Part shown: in pieces, positions 14,908 through 22,498 of the stretch
Layout: each line of letters begins with the position of its first letter
How positions within the stretch are numbered: position 1 is the stretch's first letter
Assembly (NCBI GenBank): GCA_051883695.1
Contig: JBJEUF010000018.1
Span: 1 to 24,114, forward strand
Direction: 5' to 3'
Origin: UBA11524 sp051883695
Lineage (GTDB): Bacteria > Bacillota > Clostridia > Christensenellales > Aristaeellaceae
Length of the DNA: 24,114 nucleotides
Notes under the pieces: generated by a model
Databases searched by the model: none
Seen by the model: only the letters and a program-made list of their open reading frames with translations
Told to the model about the DNA's origin: nothing
Program-made: the position numbers and the translations under genes

Positions 14908-15627
14908 TCAGTTGTGTGCGGACGGCTTCTTCGGCGGCAGCTTCTTCCAGGTGCCGAAGGTGAGGAGCAGCACGGCAACAATCAGAACGACCTTGACCAG
15001 GGAGAAGCCGGTGGACTTGTCCTCCTGGGTCAGGAAGGATTCGGAGGCGTCGCCGGTATCCTGAATGCCCTGCAGCTTGTCTGCCCAGCCGCTGAACATG
15101 CTGTCGGACGCGCGGCCGAACAGACCGTCGGTCTTGACGGAGGTGCTGTAAACCTTGTTGACCTCATTGACCAGCGCAGGCACGAAGGACGCAATGGCAG
15201 CGTCGTATTCCTGCTGCAGGAAGGGCTCCTCAAGGCAGGCGGCCAGCAGCTTGCTCTGGGTGGCGGGGGATATGAGCCGGTTCACATCCTTGCCGGATGT
15301 GACGGCATACCTGTCCTCGCCCACAGCCAGAAGCAGAAGCATGGTGTCCTCGCTGACATGCCAGCGGTCAAAGAGGGCATCCGCATAGTCCTGTACATCG
15401 GCGCCGTCCAGAAAATCGACCGTCACGATCTTCAGCCGCAGCGCGTCCGCCTTGCTCAGGCGGCTGTCCAGCGTGCGCAGATCCTCCAGGGTCGTATGGG
15501 CAAAAACGCCGGCAGCGTCGGTCGTTTCGCCGCCGGCGGCGGGATAGCGGGGCTCGGCGGCGGCGCACAGGCAAAGGCAGAGCAGGAGACAGACCGCCGG
15601 AATCAGCCGGAAAACGCGCTTCGTCAT
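14908..15627 (-). CDS. TPM domain (YgcG-like) secreted/membrane protein
   Basis: 239 residues. A signal peptide (about residues 6-24) leads into an extracytoplasmic TPM domain: DAAGVFAHTTLEDLRTLDSR, then LRLKIVTVDFLDGADVQDYADALFDRW (here quoted as VTVDFLDGADVQDYA), DTMLLLLAVGEDRYAVTSG and the acidic helices after it. A single C-terminal helix (about 209-226, VKVVLIVAVLLLTFGTW) anchors it, ending in a basic tail. TPM domains (TLP18.3/Psb32/MOLO-1) are linked to membrane-protein quality control and often occur beside LemA. Both GTG 15630 and ATG 15627 fit the AAAGGAGG; I take the ATG. It follows the LemA-like gene by 15 bases. Family confident, function not known. Confidence 0.88.
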   Translation of the reverse strand: MTKRVFRLIPAVCLLLCLCLCAAAEPRYPAAGGETTDAAGVFAHTTLEDLRTLDSRLSKADALRLKIVTVDFLDGADVQDYADALFDRWHVSEDTMLLLLAVGEDRYAVTSGKDVNRLISPATQSKLLAACLEEPFLQQEYDAAIASFVPALVNEVNKVYSTSVKTDGLFGRASDSMFSGWADKLQGIQDTGDASESFLTQEDKSTGFSLVKVVLIVAVLLLTFGTWKKLPPKKPSAHN

Positions 15628-15642
15628 CACGGTGAACCTCCT

Positions 15643-16188
15643 TTACTCCTCGTCCGCACCGGGCAAGGGATCAACGCCCAGCAGCATGGCCAGCTTCCCT
15701 GACAGGGACGTGCCCAGACGCTGGTTGAAATCCTCCACCAGCAGCGTGTAGCGATGGGACAGCGCCGTCTTTTTGCTCAGCGTTCCCGTCAGCATGCTGA
15801 CATAGGCTCTGTCGCGCCTGCTGCTTTGAACGGTGGACAGGGCGGGCAGCTCATCGGCCAGGCGCAGCGCCACATCCGTGATGACGTCGTCCGCCTGCAG
15901 GAGCTGCTCGGTCTGCGCCGCATTGGAAAGCATGAGGGCGGATGCCTCCCGGAGCGCCGTCAGGTCTGCGTTGTCCGCGGGCAGATGGCGGGCGGCAACC
16001 ACCGCCAGATTGGCGGCATCCATGGCGCGGGTTTCCAGCAGCGCATGCATCTCTCCATCGGCGGAAAGGGCGTTCAGCACCTCGCTCCGGTCATCGGACC
16101 AGCCGCGCACCGCGCCGATGCAAACGGCTGCCGCAACCAGCACGACGCACAGCACGACGCTCAGAATGGTGGACAAATGGGCTTTCAT
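15643..16188 (-). CDS. LemA-like membrane protein
   Basis: 181 residues, a little short for LemA (about 190). The N-terminus has one membrane helix (about residues 7-27) and the rest is alpha-helical: HALLETRAMDAANLAVVAAR, DDVITDVALRLADELPALST and the conserved end region YTLLVEDFNQRLGTSLSGKLA, which resembles the LemA VEDYNQRVQTFPG-type motif but ends in a shorter segment. LemA proteins are membrane-anchored helical bundles of uncertain role, often encoded with TPM or M48 peptidases. A strong AGGAGG lies before the ATG, and a 7-bp hairpin (16214-16231) is found in the 5' region. It is the first of the two-gene unit with the TPM protein. Confidence 0.8.
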   Translation of the reverse strand: MKAHLSTILSVVLCVVLVAAAVCIGAVRGWSDDRSEVLNALSADGEMHALLETRAMDAANLAVVAARHLPADNADLTALREASALMLSNAAQTEQLLQADDVITDVALRLADELPALSTVQSSRRDRAYVSMLTGTLSKKTALSHRYTLLVEDFNQRLGTSLSGKLAMLLGVDPLPGADEE

Positions 16189-16269
16189 GGGTCAAACCTC
16201 CTGCATACCGTGATCGTGCCATAGGGCACGACGCCGGTACGTGTGCGCACTCAACGCGCCGGAAAGGGA

Positions 16270-16302
16270 GAAGGGCACGCCCTCGGGGGATGCGTGCCCT
16301 TC
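16270..16302 (-). terminator. Terminator of the xpaC-telA operon
   Basis: A perfect 11-bp inverted repeat GAAGGGCACGC (16270-16280) with GCGTGCCCTTC (16292-16302); on the minus strand it is followed by TCCCTTTCC, an imperfect U-run. It lies about 33 bases after the telA stop and before the LemA gene. Confidence 0.72.
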
Positions 16303-16335
16303 TTCGGGTCATTGGGAAAGCGCGGACGCATTTCG

Positions 16336-17595
16336 TCAGTTGCCGAGATTGGTCTCCAGCAGCTTTCTCTTGAGCGTGTTTTCCATGTCCTGGAGCGTCT
16401 GCTCGGCTTCCATGCGCTGCTTGCGGCCCTGCTCCTGGATGGCCAGCACTTCGTTGATCGTATCGATCAGGGACTGGTTGGTGTGCACCAGCGTCTCGAT
16501 GTCAATGATGCCGCGCTCGGCTTCCTTGGCGGTCTCGATGGTGCCCATTTTGAGGGTGTCGGCGTTCTTCTTCAGCAGGGTGTTGGTCATGTCGGTCACG
16601 GCCCGCTGCGCCTTGAGCGCCTGCTCCGCGTTGTGCAGGCCCAGCGCCAGCACCATCTGGTTCTTCCACAGCGGCAGCGTGTTGGCGATGGTGGACTGGA
16701 TGCGCTCGATCAGCAGCTGATCGTTGTTCTGCAGCAGACGGATCTGCGGCGCGGTCTGCAGCGCTACCTGACGGGTCAGGAGCAGGTCATGCAGCTTCTT
16801 CTCGAAGCGGTCGCACTGGGCGGCAAGGTCGTTGGCTGTCTGGGCGTCCATGGCGTCGCCGGTGCTCGCGGCCTTTTCATAGGCCTCGCGCAGGGCGGTT
16901 TCACGCACATGCTGCAGCGTTTCCTGACCGGCGATGATGTACAGGGTCAGCTGACGGAAGTAAGCCGCGTTGCGGTCATACATCCGGTCGAACATCTTCA
17001 CGTCCTCCTGCAGCTTGACCTGATGGTTCTCCAGGCTGGTCTGGATGCTGTCCACGTTGACGCTGACCTTGTTGTAGCGGGCCTTCATGCGCTCGATGCG
17101 ATCCTCAGTCTTGGAAAAGAACTTGAAGATCCCCTTGGGCTCGTCCGCATCGGTCTCGAAATCCTTCAGCTCGACCACGAGGTTTTCCAGCATCTTGCCG
17201 ACCTCGCCCGTGTCCTGCGTGCGGACGGCCTCCAGCGCGCTGTTGGAGAACTCGCCCAGGGACTTCTGCGCATCCGCGCCGTAGAGCAGGACGTGATCGG
17301 GATTGGTGATGTCCACCTTGCTCTTGAAATCATCAATAGCCTTGCGCTCGGCGGGGGTCAGACCGGTGGCGTCCAGCAGCGGTTTGGTTTCGGGAACCGC
17401 AACGGGCTTGGGAGCGGCGGCTGCGGCGGGCGCCACGGGGGCTTCCAGACCAAGGTTCAGGGAGAACTCATCGGTCGGGGAAGTCTGCACGGGCTGCTGA
17501 ACGCTCTGCACCGGGGCGGCGGGCGCGTCCAGCTCCGGGAACCCCATCAGCGGCAGGGCGGTGGGGGAAACGGGGGCGTTGTTCTGTTCAGACAT
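16336..17595 (-). CDS. telA: Toxic anion resistance protein TelA family
   Basis: 419 residues from the ATG at 17595 (GGAGG about 8 bases upstream; a longer open frame to 17946 would run inside xpaC). After a Pro/Ala/Gln-rich N-terminal tail of about 110 residues comes the all-helical TelA domain: the region beginning IFKFFSKTEDRIERMKARYNKV (here FSKTEDRIERMKARYNKV), ENHQVKLQEDVKMFDRMYD, YIIAGQETLQ and LLQNNDQLLIERIQSTIAN, ending in KRKLLETNLGN. TelA/KlaA-like proteins were named for tellurite resistance and are linked to cell-envelope stress; the mechanism is unknown. It pairs with xpaC, 43 bases upstream, the usual Bacillota arrangement. Cytoplasmic, no membrane segment. Confidence 0.94.
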   Translation of the reverse strand: MSEQNNAPVSPTALPLMGFPELDAPAAPVQSVQQPVQTSPTDEFSLNLGLEAPVAPAAAAAPKPVAVPETKPLLDATGLTPAERKAIDDFKSKVDITNPDHVLLYGADAQKSLGEFSNSALEAVRTQDTGEVGKMLENLVVELKDFETDADEPKGIFKFFSKTEDRIERMKARYNKVSVNVDSIQTSLENHQVKLQEDVKMFDRMYDRNAAYFRQLTLYIIAGQETLQHVRETALREAYEKAASTGDAMDAQTANDLAAQCDRFEKKLHDLLLTRQVALQTAPQIRLLQNNDQLLIERIQSTIANTLPLWKNQMVLALGLHNAEQALKAQRAVTDMTNTLLKKNADTLKMGTIETAKEAERGIIDIETLVHTNQSLIDTINEVLAIQEQGRKQRMEAEQTLQDMENTLKRKLLETNLGN

Positions 17596-17638
17596 GGGAA
17601 TGACCTCCTCTATTGTAATATCAGAATCGTGATCCGGT

Positions 17639-18682
17639 TTATGACATGCGGCTGGTTTGCGCGTCCTCCGCGCTGTCCTCCTCGAAGCCGAACATGCCGG
17701 GAACCTGCAGCACGGGCGCACCCTGATCGAGCTGCTGCGCGGAGGCGGTGGGCATATTGACCTTGATGGTGGGGCGGGGGGTGCCGGCAGCTTCTGCCGT
17801 CTGCACGGGAATGGTGGATGCGGGAGCGGCTTTTGTCTGGGCCGCAGGCTGATTCGCCGCGCTCTTTGGCGGCTGAGCGGGCTTTGCGGGGGCAGCTTGC
17901 CGGGCGGAGCCTGCAGCTTGCCGGGCGGCGGCGGATAACGGCACATTGGCCTGCTGGGCCATGGGAATCTGCCTGGCGGCCTGATGGGCGCTCTCCCGCA
18001 TGCCGCTGGTCAGCTCGTCCTCGATGTAGCCGTCGGCCTTGAGGATATCCTCCAGCACCTCGCACTTGATGTCGATGTTCTCCAGATGGCTTTTGAGCAT
18101 CTTCTTCTTGAGCGTGTTGGTGGCGGTAATCAGCTGATCCAGGGACTTCAGGATATCGTCGCGGGTTTTGGAAATCTCCATGTAGGAGGTGTTGTTGCCC
18201 TTGGCCTCGCGATAGGACTGCAGGAGCTTGAGGGCGGTGGGGATGTAGTAGCTGTTCAGCTTGCGCAGGTTGGAGGCCTTGTCATGGTTGGCGACGACCT
18301 TGTTGAGCAGATCGGCGTAATTCTGCGCCAGCTCGTTGAGACGGCGGGTAAAGACGTATTCATTGATCGCGTCCCGCTCGGCGCGCAGCTGGGACATCAG
18401 CTCCAGGCCCGTCACGATGATCTGCCGGGCGTACTCATCCTGCACGCTGTCCGGGTTGATCTTGTCGGAGGTGGCGGGGGCGCTCAGGCCCTTCATGGGG
18501 GTGGTCATGACCTTGATCAGGCTGGCGACCGCAAAGGAGATGGCGCCGCCCAGCAGAAAACCGAACAGGTTGTGAAAGGGGAAAATGGATGCGTATCCCA
18601 CCATGGTCACGCCAAAGGCGATGATCGCGTTGCGGAGGCTGTTGTCCTTCTTTGCCTTCTTCGGGGCAGTGTTCCTGGCCAT
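17639..18682 (-). CDS. xpaC: XpaC-like protein (5-bromo-4-chloroindolyl phosphate hydrolysis family)
   Basis: 347 residues. The N-terminus is basic, then two hydrophobic helices (about 18-34 and 39-57; FGVTMVGYASIFPFHN and LFGFLLGGAISFAVASL) anchor it. A cytoplasmic helical bundle follows (RAERDAINEYVFTRRLNELA, NYADLLNKVVANHDKAS, YYIPTALKLLQSYREAKGN), which is the XpaC family core. The C-terminal 100 residues are an Ala/Pro/Gln-rich disordered tail, as in its telA partner. XpaC was named from an activity on an artificial phosphate substrate; its real function is unknown and it travels with TelA. ATG with AAGGAG about 11 bases upstream. First gene of the pair, with its own promoter. Confidence 0.92.
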   Translation of the reverse strand: MARNTAPKKAKKDNSLRNAIIAFGVTMVGYASIFPFHNLFGFLLGGAISFAVASLIKVMTTPMKGLSAPATSDKINPDSVQDEYARQIIVTGLELMSQLRAERDAINEYVFTRRLNELAQNYADLLNKVVANHDKASNLRKLNSYYIPTALKLLQSYREAKGNNTSYMEISKTRDDILKSLDQLITATNTLKKKMLKSHLENIDIKCEVLEDILKADGYIEDELTSGMRESAHQAARQIPMAQQANVPLSAAARQAAGSARQAAPAKPAQPPKSAANQPAAQTKAAPASTIPVQTAEAAGTPRPTIKVNMPTASAQQLDQGAPVLQVPGMFGFEEDSAEDAQTSRMS

Positions 18683-18726
18683 GCTCGATGCGACTCCTTC
18701 ATCATGATAAGCTGTGTTTCACAAGC

Positions 18727-18756
18727 ATCATACACCATCTGCAACGTTTGATGCAA
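18727..18756 (-). promoter_or_regulatory. Promoter of xpaC-telA
   Basis: Minus-strand -35 TTGCAT (plus 18751-18756), an 18-base spacer and -10 TATGAT (18727-18732), about 45 bases before the xpaC start codon. Confidence 0.65.
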
Positions 18757-18845
18757 GGGGTATTTGCGCGAATCATGCGATTTCGCGCCTGAAAACAGCG
18801 GTTCAGTTTATTATAGCATAAACGGAGGACACGGAAAAGTGTTCA

Positions 18846-18867
18846 TTCATGAGAATTTCATGAAATT
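18846..18867 (+). promoter_or_regulatory. Operator-like tandem/palindromic element before the SPOCS-LysM gene
   Basis: Two 11-base direct copies, TTCATGAGAAT and TTCATGAAATT, lie end to end; TTCATGA (18846-18852) is also inverted with TCATGAA (18858-18864), and AATTTCATGAAATT (18854-18867) is a perfect 14-base palindrome. It stands out as AT-rich in a GC-rich region, about 75 bases before the start codon. The helical-turn spacing suits a dimeric regulator, but no binding protein is known. Confidence 0.4.
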
Positions 18868-18940
18868 TCCGCTATTGTTCTTTCCTGCGCCGGCTGCGCA
18901 TAAACCTGTCCCAGAACATCAAGTGACGGGAGGGATCGCG

Positions 18941-20479
18941 TTGGAAATGCAGCTGATCAGGGAGAATGTGGACATGGAGCAGCCGCTGGGAATCGCCCGT
19001 ACCCGGGCAACGGTGGAGGGCGAGGTGACGCTGCCCGGCGGCCTGCGGGAGGAGACGCGCGTGCTCAACGCACACAGCATGGCGGTGGTGGAGGGCGCGG
19101 AGGCGCTGACGGATCGGGTGAATGTCAGCGGACGGGTGGTGTTCCATGTCCTGTATACGCAGGGCGATCCGTCGAAGGTCAACGTCATCGAGGCGGCGGC
19201 GGACTTCACCCATCTGTGCGAGATGAACGGCGTTCAGCCCCGTTCGCAGCTCACGGCCCAGGCGCAGGTGGAACGGGTGGAGGCCCGGGTCAATATGGGC
19301 AGGATGACCATGAAGGCCGTCGTTGCCCTCTGTGTCCGGGCAGCCCTGAACAGTCCGGTGGAAGCGGTGGTCGGCGTCAACGGGACGGATGATGTGGAGC
19401 TGAAGACGCAGCAGCTCAGGCTCCGTCGGACGGTGGCGCAGGGCAGCGGCGACGCGCTGCTCCGGGAGGAATTCACGCTGCCTGCGGGATTGCAGATCAC
19501 CGAAACGCTCTATGCCACGGCTTGCCCGCAGCTGACGGACGTCTCCGGCGGGATGGGCCGTATCGGCCTGACCGGGCAGATTGCCCTGGAAGCGGTCCAT
19601 GCCTCATCGCTCCCGGGCAAGCCCCTGGTCGTCACCCGGCACAGCCTTCCGGTGGAGCAGGGTGTGGAGCTGGCCGGGGAGGACGGCGAACGCCTGGACG
19701 GACGCATCACCGTCAAGGATGTGGCGGTTGCCAGTCAGGATATGGGCGATGGGGAAAGGACGCTGCGCGCCGAGGTACTGCTGGGCTTGCAGGGCTGGGC
19801 CGAGCGGGAGGAAACGGTCACCGTCATGGCGGACGCGTACACGACGCAGGGGGATGATCTGCGGCTGACCCGGCGGGAGGTGCAGTGCCGGACGGGTGGC
19901 GAACGCGTGCAGGCTGCGGAATCTGCCCGTACGATGCTTCTCCTGCCCGACAGCGCGCCGCCGGTTCGCAGCGTTCTGGCAGCGCAGGTGATGCCGGTCA
20001 TGACCTCCCGGGAGCAGCTGGGCGGCCGGCTGACGGTGGAGGGCAATCTTCAAATCACGCTGCTCTACATGACCGACGACGTATCGTCCGTCAGCGTGCA
20101 TCAGGAGGAGCCCTTCCGGGTGACCTTTGCGGTGCAGGCGGAGGAGGACGCCCTGATGTCGCTCTGGGCCGGGGAGGTAGATGCCTCTGCGATCACTTCC
20201 GACCGGGTGGAGCTGCGCTACATCCTGCGCCTGCTGGCGGACGGGATCGAGAAGCAGACGCTGCGCCTTGTGACGGATGCGCAGCCCGTGGCGGCGGAGA
20301 AGCCCACGGATGACATCGTGCTGTACTTCACGCAGCCGGGGGAGACGCTCTGGGACATTGCCAGGCGGTACAGGATTCCCGAGGCGCGCGTGAGGGAGAT
20401 GAACCCCGAGCTCACCGGCGAACCCCGCACGGGCCAGGGCGTGGTCATCTGGAGACGAACGGACGCCATCGGCGGGTGA
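18941..20479 (+). CDS. SPOCS (DUF3794) domain protein with C-terminal LysM
   Basis: 512 residues. TTG at 18941 is chosen because GGGAGGG lies 6-7 bases upstream; the next ATG (18947) is 13 bases away, and the frame open to 18764 has no ribosome site. Repeated SPOCS units are seen (EGEVTLPGGLREETRVLNAH with VFHVLYTQGD; later LTVEGNLQITLLYMTDD with RVELRYILRL), and a LysM module ends the protein (about residues 461-506: PGETLWDIARRYRIPEARV, REMNPELTGEP). SPOCS domains occur in spore-coat and cortex proteins such as SpoVID and SafA partners, and LysM binds peptidoglycan, so this is probably a spore envelope or sporulation-assembly protein. No signal peptide. It is monocistronic, divergent from xpaC and convergent with ispE. 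Confidence 0.88.
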   Translation: MEMQLIRENVDMEQPLGIARTRATVEGEVTLPGGLREETRVLNAHSMAVVEGAEALTDRVNVSGRVVFHVLYTQGDPSKVNVIEAAADFTHLCEMNGVQPRSQLTAQAQVERVEARVNMGRMTMKAVVALCVRAALNSPVEAVVGVNGTDDVELKTQQLRLRRTVAQGSGDALLREEFTLPAGLQITETLYATACPQLTDVSGGMGRIGLTGQIALEAVHASSLPGKPLVVTRHSLPVEQGVELAGEDGERLDGRITVKDVAVASQDMGDGERTLRAEVLLGLQGWAEREETVTVMADAYTTQGDDLRLTRREVQCRTGGERVQAAESARTMLLLPDSAPPVRSVLAAQVMPVMTSREQLGGRLTVEGNLQITLLYMTDDVSSVSVHQEEPFRVTFAVQAEEDALMSLWAGEVDASAITSDRVELRYILRLLADGIEKQTLRLVTDAQPVAAEKPTDDIVLYFTQPGETLWDIARRYRIPEARVREMNPELTGEPRTGQGVVIWRRTDAIGG

Positions 20480-20569
20480 GCAACAAATAGATGACATCGC
20501 GGGCCGGGCGGCGGATGGCGCTGTCCGGTCCGAATGCTGCCCGGATCGGCACAGAGGATTGCAGCGAAA

Positions 20570-21436
20570 TCAATCGCCGATGCGCCAGCTGTCCCTGCAG
20601 GTGTCGCAGCGGAATACGCGCTCCCATTGCCGGCGAAGGGCATCGTACGCCGCGTCTGCGGCGGCTCCATCCGGGAACGCGCCGAAAACCGCCGAGCCGC
20701 TGCCGGTCATCTGGGCTGCAAAGGCGCCATGGGCGCACAGTGCTTCAACCGCCTGCGCGATGGCCGGGCGGCGAAGGGCGCTGATGGGCTGCATCACATT
20801 CCCCATGGCGGCAGCGAGCGCGGCGCTGTCGCCCTTTTCCAGCGCGAGGGCTGCGGCGTCATTCTTTGGGCGCTGCCCGGTGACGCCGTCATGCCAGGCG
20901 GCAAAGATCTCCCGGGTGGACAGGCCCTCGCAGGGCTGCACCGCCACCAGCGGCCATGTCCTGCCGCAGGGCAGGTTTTCCATCCGCTCGCCGATGCCCG
21001 TGGTGCGGGTCAGACCGCCGCGCAGGCAGAAGGGAACGTCCGCGCCAAGGGTCAGCCCGAGGGCCTCCAGCTCCTGGGGCGAAAGGCCGGTCTGCCAAAG
21101 CCGGTTCAGCCCCGCCAGCACCGCCGCCGCATCCGCGCTGCCGCCGCCCATGCCGGCTCCGACGGGAATGCGCTTTTCCACATGGATCGCCGCGCCGCCC
21201 CCGTAGCCGGTTTTCTGCCGGAGGGCAAGGGCCGCGCGCAGGGCAAGATGACGCGCATCCGCCGGGAGCAGCGGTGTGCCGCCGGTGGTCAGGGTGATGC
21301 TGCTGGCAGGGGTCAGCCAGACCGTGTCGGACAGGGTGACGGGCTGCATGAGCATGTCCATCAGGTGATAGCCGTCCTCCCGCCGGCCAAGGATGTCCAG
21401 CGTCCAGTTGATCTTCGCGCGGGCCTCAATGCGCAT
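20570..21436 (-). CDS. ispE: 4-diphosphocytidyl-2-C-methyl-D-erythritol kinase
   Basis: 288 residues. IspE phosphorylates CDP-methylerythritol in the non-mevalonate isoprenoid pathway. The GHMP-kinase layout is complete: RAKINWTLDILGRREDGYH at the N-terminus with catalytic Lys8, the ATP-binding Gly-rich loop PVGAGMGGGSADAAA (residues 91-105), GADVPF with catalytic Asp133, and a C-terminal GSGSAVFGAF glycine motif. The ATG at 21436 has GGGAGG about 7 bases upstream; a longer frame to 21478 lacks one. It is transcribed divergently from the DUF1934 gene from overlapping promoters and has no cotranscribed neighbour visible; it converges on the SPOCS-LysM gene with a 90-base gap that contains no clear U-tailed terminator. 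Confidence 0.96.
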   Translation of the reverse strand: MRIEARAKINWTLDILGRREDGYHLMDMLMQPVTLSDTVWLTPASSITLTTGGTPLLPADARHLALRAALALRQKTGYGGGAAIHVEKRIPVGAGMGGGSADAAAVLAGLNRLWQTGLSPQELEALGLTLGADVPFCLRGGLTRTTGIGERMENLPCGRTWPLVAVQPCEGLSTREIFAAWHDGVTGQRPKNDAAALALEKGDSAALAAAMGNVMQPISALRRPAIAQAVEALCAHGAFAAQMTGSGSAVFGAFPDGAAADAAYDALRRQWERVFRCDTCRDSWRIGD

Positions 21437-21466
21437 ATGAATTCCTCCCATTCCGGTGCTGTCCAT

Positions 21467-21495
21467 ATGATACGTCAAACGAAACGATTGTGCAA
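21467..21495 (-). promoter_or_regulatory. Promoter of ispE
   Basis: Minus-strand -35 TTGCAC (plus 21490-21495), 17-base spacer, -10 TATCAT (21467-21472), about 31 bases before the ispE start. Its -35 shares bases with the -35 of the divergent DUF1934 promoter. Confidence 0.65.
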
Positions 21496-21516
21496 GCCTG
21501 AATTGTGTGGTATAAT
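21488..21516 (+). promoter_or_regulatory. Promoter of the DUF1934 operon
   Basis: -35 TTGTGC (21488-21493), 17-base spacer, a consensus -10 TATAAT (21511-21516) with an upstream TGG extended element. The gene starts 26 bases further on with a strong AAGGAGG. Confidence 0.85.
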
Positions 21517-21542
21517 AGAACCGTTACGAAGGAGGATTCCCC

Positions 21543-22004
21543 ATGGAAAAGAAAGCAAAGCCCGTCCTGGTCACCCTTGTGAGCGCATCGCACACGGATG
21601 ACAGTGAAATGGAGGAGCTGATCCGGCTGCGGTGTCAGGGCGAACTGAAGGAGAGCGCCAATGGCTATCTGCTGCGGTATCAGGAGGTGCAGACGGACGA
21701 GGAGACCGGTACAACCATCTCGCAGGACGTGATCCTCAGCCTGCAGCCGGATCGCGTGACGATGACCCGGCTGGGCGACTTTGGCACGACGATGGTTTTC
21801 GTGAAGGATCGCCGCTTCGAGGGGGCTTATCATACCCCCTACGGCGATTTGGCGCTGGCGCTGTTCGCCACGCAGGTCACCTGCCATCCGGGGCCGGACA
21901 GCGGCTCGGTGCATCTGGAATACCAGCTGGACATGCAGGGCCATTACGCGGCGGTTCAGACGATCGACGTGACCTATACCGCCGAAGGAGCGCAAACATG
22001 CTGA
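21543..22004 (+). CDS. DUF1934 (YwiB-like) beta-barrel protein
   Basis: 153 residues. It matches the DUF1934 family, a small calycin-like beta-barrel seen in Bacillota, often near argS: VTLVSASHTDDSEMEELIRL at the start, the GYLLRYQEVQTDEETGTTIS block and FGTTMVFVKDRRFEGAYHTPYG, DLALALFAT and VHLEYQLDMQG near the end. No signal peptide or membrane helix; cytoplasmic, function unknown. The ATG has AAGGAGG about 8 bases upstream. It is the first gene of a three-gene operon; its stop overlaps the next gene's start by 7 bases. The expected argS neighbour is not seen downstream here. Confidence 0.9.
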   Translation: MEKKAKPVLVTLVSASHTDDSEMEELIRLRCQGELKESANGYLLRYQEVQTDEETGTTISQDVILSLQPDRVTMTRLGDFGTTMVFVKDRRFEGAYHTPYGDLALALFATQVTCHPGPDSGSVHLEYQLDMQGHYAAVQTIDVTYTAEGAQTC

Positions 22005-22498
22005 AGGCGCTCCGGCTGCAGGTGAATACGGCGCTGCAAAGCGTCCCGGCGCGCCGCAAACCGGCGCTGCGCCGCAGCGATGCCCCCGATGCGCTGCTGG
22101 CGACCGATCTGCCCCTTGCGGCGGATGCCAACGCCGTTGCCGCTTTTATCCGGGCGCTGACCGGAGCAGGCTGGCGCGTTTGGCAGGGGGATAACGGCTG
22201 GCTGCTGCTGGATGTTCCCGTTCCCGCGCCGGAGCATGCCCCCGATGCGGATGCGGACGGGGAATGCGGCTGCTGCCTGACGCTCCTGACGCGCCACCCG
22301 GACACAGCCGACGCGACGGAGCTGATCCGCCTTGCCGTCAAGGCAGCGGATGCCGGAAGGAAGCCCTTTGAGCGGCTGTGCGCGTGGCTGCACGGGGAGC
22401 TGGCGGTGCGTCTGCGCAGGAAGGAGCCTCTGCCGGGCGCCCTGCGGCCCTATCTTGCGCGCGCCTATGACGATCTTTACGGGAGGGAAAGCAAATGA
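21998..22498 (+). CDS. Uncharacterised 166-residue cytoplasmic protein
   Basis: Not recognised. 166 residues with GAAGGAG about 7 bases before ATG 21998. The N-terminal 40 residues are basic (KALRLQVN, PARRKPALRRSDAPD), then mixed alpha/beta (AAFIRALTGAGWRVW, NGWLLLDVPVP), an acidic patch with Cys (DADADGECGCC) and a helical C-terminus (FERLCAWLHGELAVRLRRKE, RPYLARAYDDLYG). No signal peptide, no membrane helix. It overlaps DUF1934 by 7 bases and the next gene by 4 (ATGA-type), so all three are translationally coupled. The CGCC pair could bind metal or form a disulphide but one short motif proves nothing. The codon use and tight coupling say it is a real gene. Confidence 0.82.
   Translation: MLKALRLQVNTALQSVPARRKPALRRSDAPDALLATDLPLAADANAVAAFIRALTGAGWRVWQGDNGWLLLDVPVPAPEHAPDADADGECGCCLTLLTRHPDTADATELIRLAVKAADAGRKPFERLCAWLHGELAVRLRRKEPLPGALRPYLARAYDDLYGRESK

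Noticed and set aside
16243..17760. A 505-codon plus-strand frame over telA
   Set aside because: Antisense shadow; TelA motifs and a strong start are on the minus strand.
20480..20569. Terminator between the SPOCS-LysM gene and ispE
   Set aside because: An imperfect CGGGCGGC/GCTGCCCG stem exists but the following bases lack a T-run on either strand.
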